A DNA stretch of 64,000 bases from Meiothermus sp. (GTDB lineage Bacteria; Deinococcota; Deinococci; Deinococcales; Thermaceae): the NCBI RefSeq assembly GCF_026004115.1, contig NZ_BPIM01000001.1, positions 992,001-1,056,000 on the forward strand, in the 5' to 3' direction. Position numbers and translations under genes: made by a program. Positions 61,906-64,000 of this stretch are shown here, piece after piece. Position 1 is the stretch's first letter, and each line of letters opens with the position of its first letter. Below the pieces are notes generated by a model. It was not told the DNA's origin and made no database searches. It saw only the letters and a list, made by a program, of their open reading frames with translations.

Positions 61906-63242
61906 CAACCCAGTGTAACCGCTACTTCCTGTGCCGCCCGCTGCCCCGAGTGAATGGCCCCCTCCACATACCCCGTCCAGACGGTTGCGGTCTCGGTTCC
62001 GGCCCAGTGAATAAGACCCACCGGCTCGCGCAGGGCCGCGCCGTAGCGGGTCATCACCTGGGGTGGCATGTAGCCCTCGTAGCAGCCCCGGCTCCAGGGC
62101 TCTTTTGTCCAGTCGTGGTCGGCATAATCCAGGGGGTGCGCGGCTTCGGGCCCAAAGAAGCGAACCATACACCGCACGAACTCGGCCCGGCGCTCCTCGG
62201 GCGTTTTTGCACTCCACACCCTGGCCATAGCCCCATCTATAAAACCCACCAAAATACCCAAACTGCCGTCCGGCGGGCTCAGATCAAACACCGGGCTCAC
62301 CACCGCGCTATCGCTGAAGGCTTCGCCGGAAAGCCCCTGCGCTCGCCAGAACGGCTTGGCATAGGCGGCAAAGCACTTGATGACCGAACCCATCGGCATC
62401 GAAACCTGCAGTTGCCGGCGTCGGTCTGGTAGGGGCGGGCTGAAGGCAATTTCGGCGGCCAGCACGGGGGGCACCGCCACAATCACCCGCCGGGCTTGCC
62501 AGCGTCCGCTCTGGGCATGAACCGTGACCGAATCGGTTTCCTGCACGATGGATTGAACCGGGCTGGAAAGCACCAGGCTTTCCCCCAGGCTCTCCCCCAG
62601 TTTTTGCGCCAGCCCGTGCATGCCACCCTCGAGGCGGTCTTGCTGGGCTCCGTTCTTGACCTCGGCCAGGCTCTCCAGCGAGCCTGCGGCCCGTATGTAG
62701 GCCAGAAAATATAAAAGCGAGACCTCCTGGGGTTCGGCGCACAAAATAGCCCGGGTAGCCACATCAAACAACCGCCGGGCCGCCTCCGACGAGACCCCAG
62801 CCTGCCAGTCCGCCACGGTCTGGGCATCCCAGGTAGCAGCCACCGGGGCTTGCCAGGGGGCCTCCTGCGGTAGTTTCCGGGCCATTTGATTGAGCTGGGC
62901 AATGGCTTTTCCCGTCTGCCAGGCCGCCCGCAGGCCAACAGGCGGTACCAGACCCCGGTAGGTTTTGCGTTGCCTCCCTATTTCCAGCACCCGTCGCCCA
63001 GTCGCGTACTGGGGAATCCGGCCCACCCCGAACTCGGCGGCCAGTGTGTCCAGTGCAGTTTGGTGGGCGCCCCGCCAGGTGCCGCCGAAGTCCACGCGCA
63101 GCCCGCCCACCTGTCCACCCAAGACCCGGCCCCCCACCCGGTCACGGGCCTCGAGCACCACCACTCGGTAGCCCCGGCGCAGCAGTTCCCGGGCCGCCAC
63201 CATCCCGGCAAACCCAGCCCCAACCACCAGCACATCGGTCAT
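61905..63242 (-). CDS. flavin-containing amine oxidase family protein
   Basis: A 445-residue FAD enzyme of the monoamine oxidase superfamily. The dinucleotide-binding motif VVGAGFAGMVAARELLRRG and EARDRVGGR open the chain; the C-terminal GMHGLAQKLGESL and IHWAGTETATVWTGYVEGAI are the second FAD contacts. The substrate is unknown. TACCCT lies 6 nt before ATG 63242, so it is probably leaderless; the upstream in-frame extension is antisense to the divergent protease gene. Its pairing with rsmI has no obvious functional reason. Confidence 0.9.
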   Translation of the reverse strand: MTDVLVVGAGFAGMVAARELLRRGYRVVVLEARDRVGGRVLGGQVGGLRVDFGGTWRGAHQTALDTLAAEFGVGRIPQYATGRRVLEIGRQRKTYRGLVPPVGLRAAWQTGKAIAQLNQMARKLPQEAPWQAPVAATWDAQTVADWQAGVSSEAARRLFDVATRAILCAEPQEVSLLYFLAYIRAAGSLESLAEVKNGAQQDRLEGGMHGLAQKLGESLGESLVLSSPVQSIVQETDSVTVHAQSGRWQARRVIVAVPPVLAAEIAFSPPLPDRRRQLQVSMPMGSVIKCFAAYAKPFWRAQGLSGEAFSDSAVVSPVFDLSPPDGSLGILVGFIDGAMARVWSAKTPEERRAEFVRCMVRFFGPEAAHPLDYADHDWTKEPWSRGCYEGYMPPQVMTRYGAALREPVGLIHWAGTETATVWTGYVEGAIHSGQRAAQEVAVTLG

Positions 63243-63346
63243 GGTTCCAGGGTAGAAGATCGGGCCACTCCCCACGTGAGAGCGAGACAACCCAAAGGCC
63301 AGATACCGATGCAAAACCATCTCACGCAGACCTTTTGGCGCGGGTG

Positions 63347-63352
63347 TAGTAT
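63347..63352 (+). promoter_or_regulatory. -10 box of the M50 protease gene
   Basis: TAGTAT followed by 7 nt and ATG 63360, another leaderless arrangement. Confidence 0.5.
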
Positions 63353-63359
63353 GGGCGGG

Positions 63360-64000
63360 ATGTTTTCCCGACCCATCCGGCTTCCCTTCCGGCTTTTGGG
63401 CATCCCGGTCTCGCTCGACCTGAGCTTTCTGATCGTGCTGCCGCTGTTTGCCTTCCTGATTGGCAGCCAGCTTCCGGTCTATTTGCGGCTGCTGCAAATC
63501 AGCGCACCGCCCGAATTGTTGCAAGGCCCCACCCCCTACCTGCTGGGCCTGCTGGCGGCACTGGGGCTCTTTCTCAGCGTGCTCATCCACGAACTCGGCC
63601 ATGCCCTCACTGCCCGGGCCTACGGGGTACAGACCCGCGAGATTACCCTGTGGCTTCTGGGCGGGGTAGCCCAGCTCGAGCAAATCCCCCGCGCCCGTGG
63701 CGCCGAGGCCGTTATTGCCATCGCCGGCCCCATTGTGAGCGTGTTGCTCTCGGGGTTGTTTGGCCTGCTGCGTGGGTTTGTACCCTCGAGCGCCGCCGAA
63801 GGGCAGTTTCTGCTGGGGTACCTGGGCATCATCAACCTGAGCCTGGCTTTGTTCAACCTGCTTCCAGCCCTGCCGCTCGACGGCGGGCGCATCCTGCGCA
63901 GCCTGCTGGCGCTATACCAACCCTATCTCGTAGCCACCCGCACCGCCGTGGCTACCAGCAAAGTCCTGGCCTTTGGGCTGGGTCTGCTGGGCTTGCTGGT
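63360..64000 (+). CDS. site-2 protease family (M50) protein, truncated by the window edge
   Basis: The first 213 residues are visible. A membrane segment follows the N terminus, then VLIHELGHALTARAYGV with the zinc motif HELGH (His77, Glu78, His81), an IAGPIVSVLLSG loop and NLLPALPLDGGRILRSL with the third metal ligand Asp. This is the core of the intramembrane zinc protease family (Rip1/SpoIVFB-like). Further domains cannot be seen. Divergent from the amine oxidase gene with overlapping promoter regions. Confidence 0.9.
   Translation, partial: MFSRPIRLPFRLLGIPVSLDLSFLIVLPLFAFLIGSQLPVYLRLLQISAPPELLQGPTPYLLGLLAALGLFLSVLIHELGHALTARAYGVQTREITLWLLGGVAQLEQIPRARGAEAVIAIAGPIVSVLLSGLFGLLRGFVPSSAAEGQFLLGYLGIINLSLALFNLLPALPLDGGRILRSLLALYQPYLVATRTAVATSKVLAFGLGLLGLL

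Overview
The window reads as chromosomal DNA of a Thermaceae bacterium (phylum Deinococcota), most like Meiothermus. Pointers are the GC-rich, CTCGAG-rich coding DNA, ComZ-like competence pilins, a separate-domain CCA-type nucleotidyltransferase, and many genes whose start codon sits 6-7 nt after a TANNNT -10 box (leaderless mRNAs). The genus is an inference. No rRNA genes, CRISPR arrays, intact insertion sequences or prophage genes were seen.

Layout. 1-20.3 kb is mostly housekeeping: argB, a medium-chain dehydrogenase, an NYN protein, a YbaK deacylase coupled to an M20 peptidase, argS, an HtrA protease, tandem deoxynucleoside kinases, uvrA, dnaB, tRNA-Asn, a polar amino acid ABC transporter and lepA. 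20.3-30.5 kb is the most unusual block. It holds two paralogous minor-pilin operons, each led by a giant ComZ-like pilin with a CxxCH motif and a calcium-type loop. A NarL-type response regulator lies between them and a histidine kinase lies beyond the second. The same CCCCCA-N2-TGGGGG palindrome lies at nearly the same distance upstream of both operons, and again upstream of the kinase. Together they look like a two-component-regulated type IV pilus tip system, possibly for DNA uptake.

30.6-41 kb has trmI, an integron-like cassette (reverse-oriented lipoprotein gene plus an attC-like site), rqcH, a cation/proton antiporter, a fumarylacetoacetase-family enzyme, a proline-rich PEGA protein, a large P-loop/helical-repeat protein and an alpha/beta hydrolase. 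41-51 kb has a CCA-type nucleotidyltransferase, a PIG-L deacetylase and an alpha-glucan uptake and breakdown cluster (LacI regulator, binding protein, MalF- and MalG-like permeases, debranching-type glucosidase) without its ATPase. 51-64 kb has a nucleotidyltransferase, a BON-LysM protein, a small zincin, pheST behind a probable Phe-codon attenuator, rnhA, msrA, pfkA, rsmI, an amine oxidase and an M50 protease cut by the right edge.

Intergenic DNA carries three dispersed repeat families: elements with ATACCRGATTC ends (3 copies), CTAG-flanked MITE-like elements (2 copies) and a double-hairpin repeat (2 copies). All statements rest on reading the sequence and on recalled family knowledge; no search or alignment was run.
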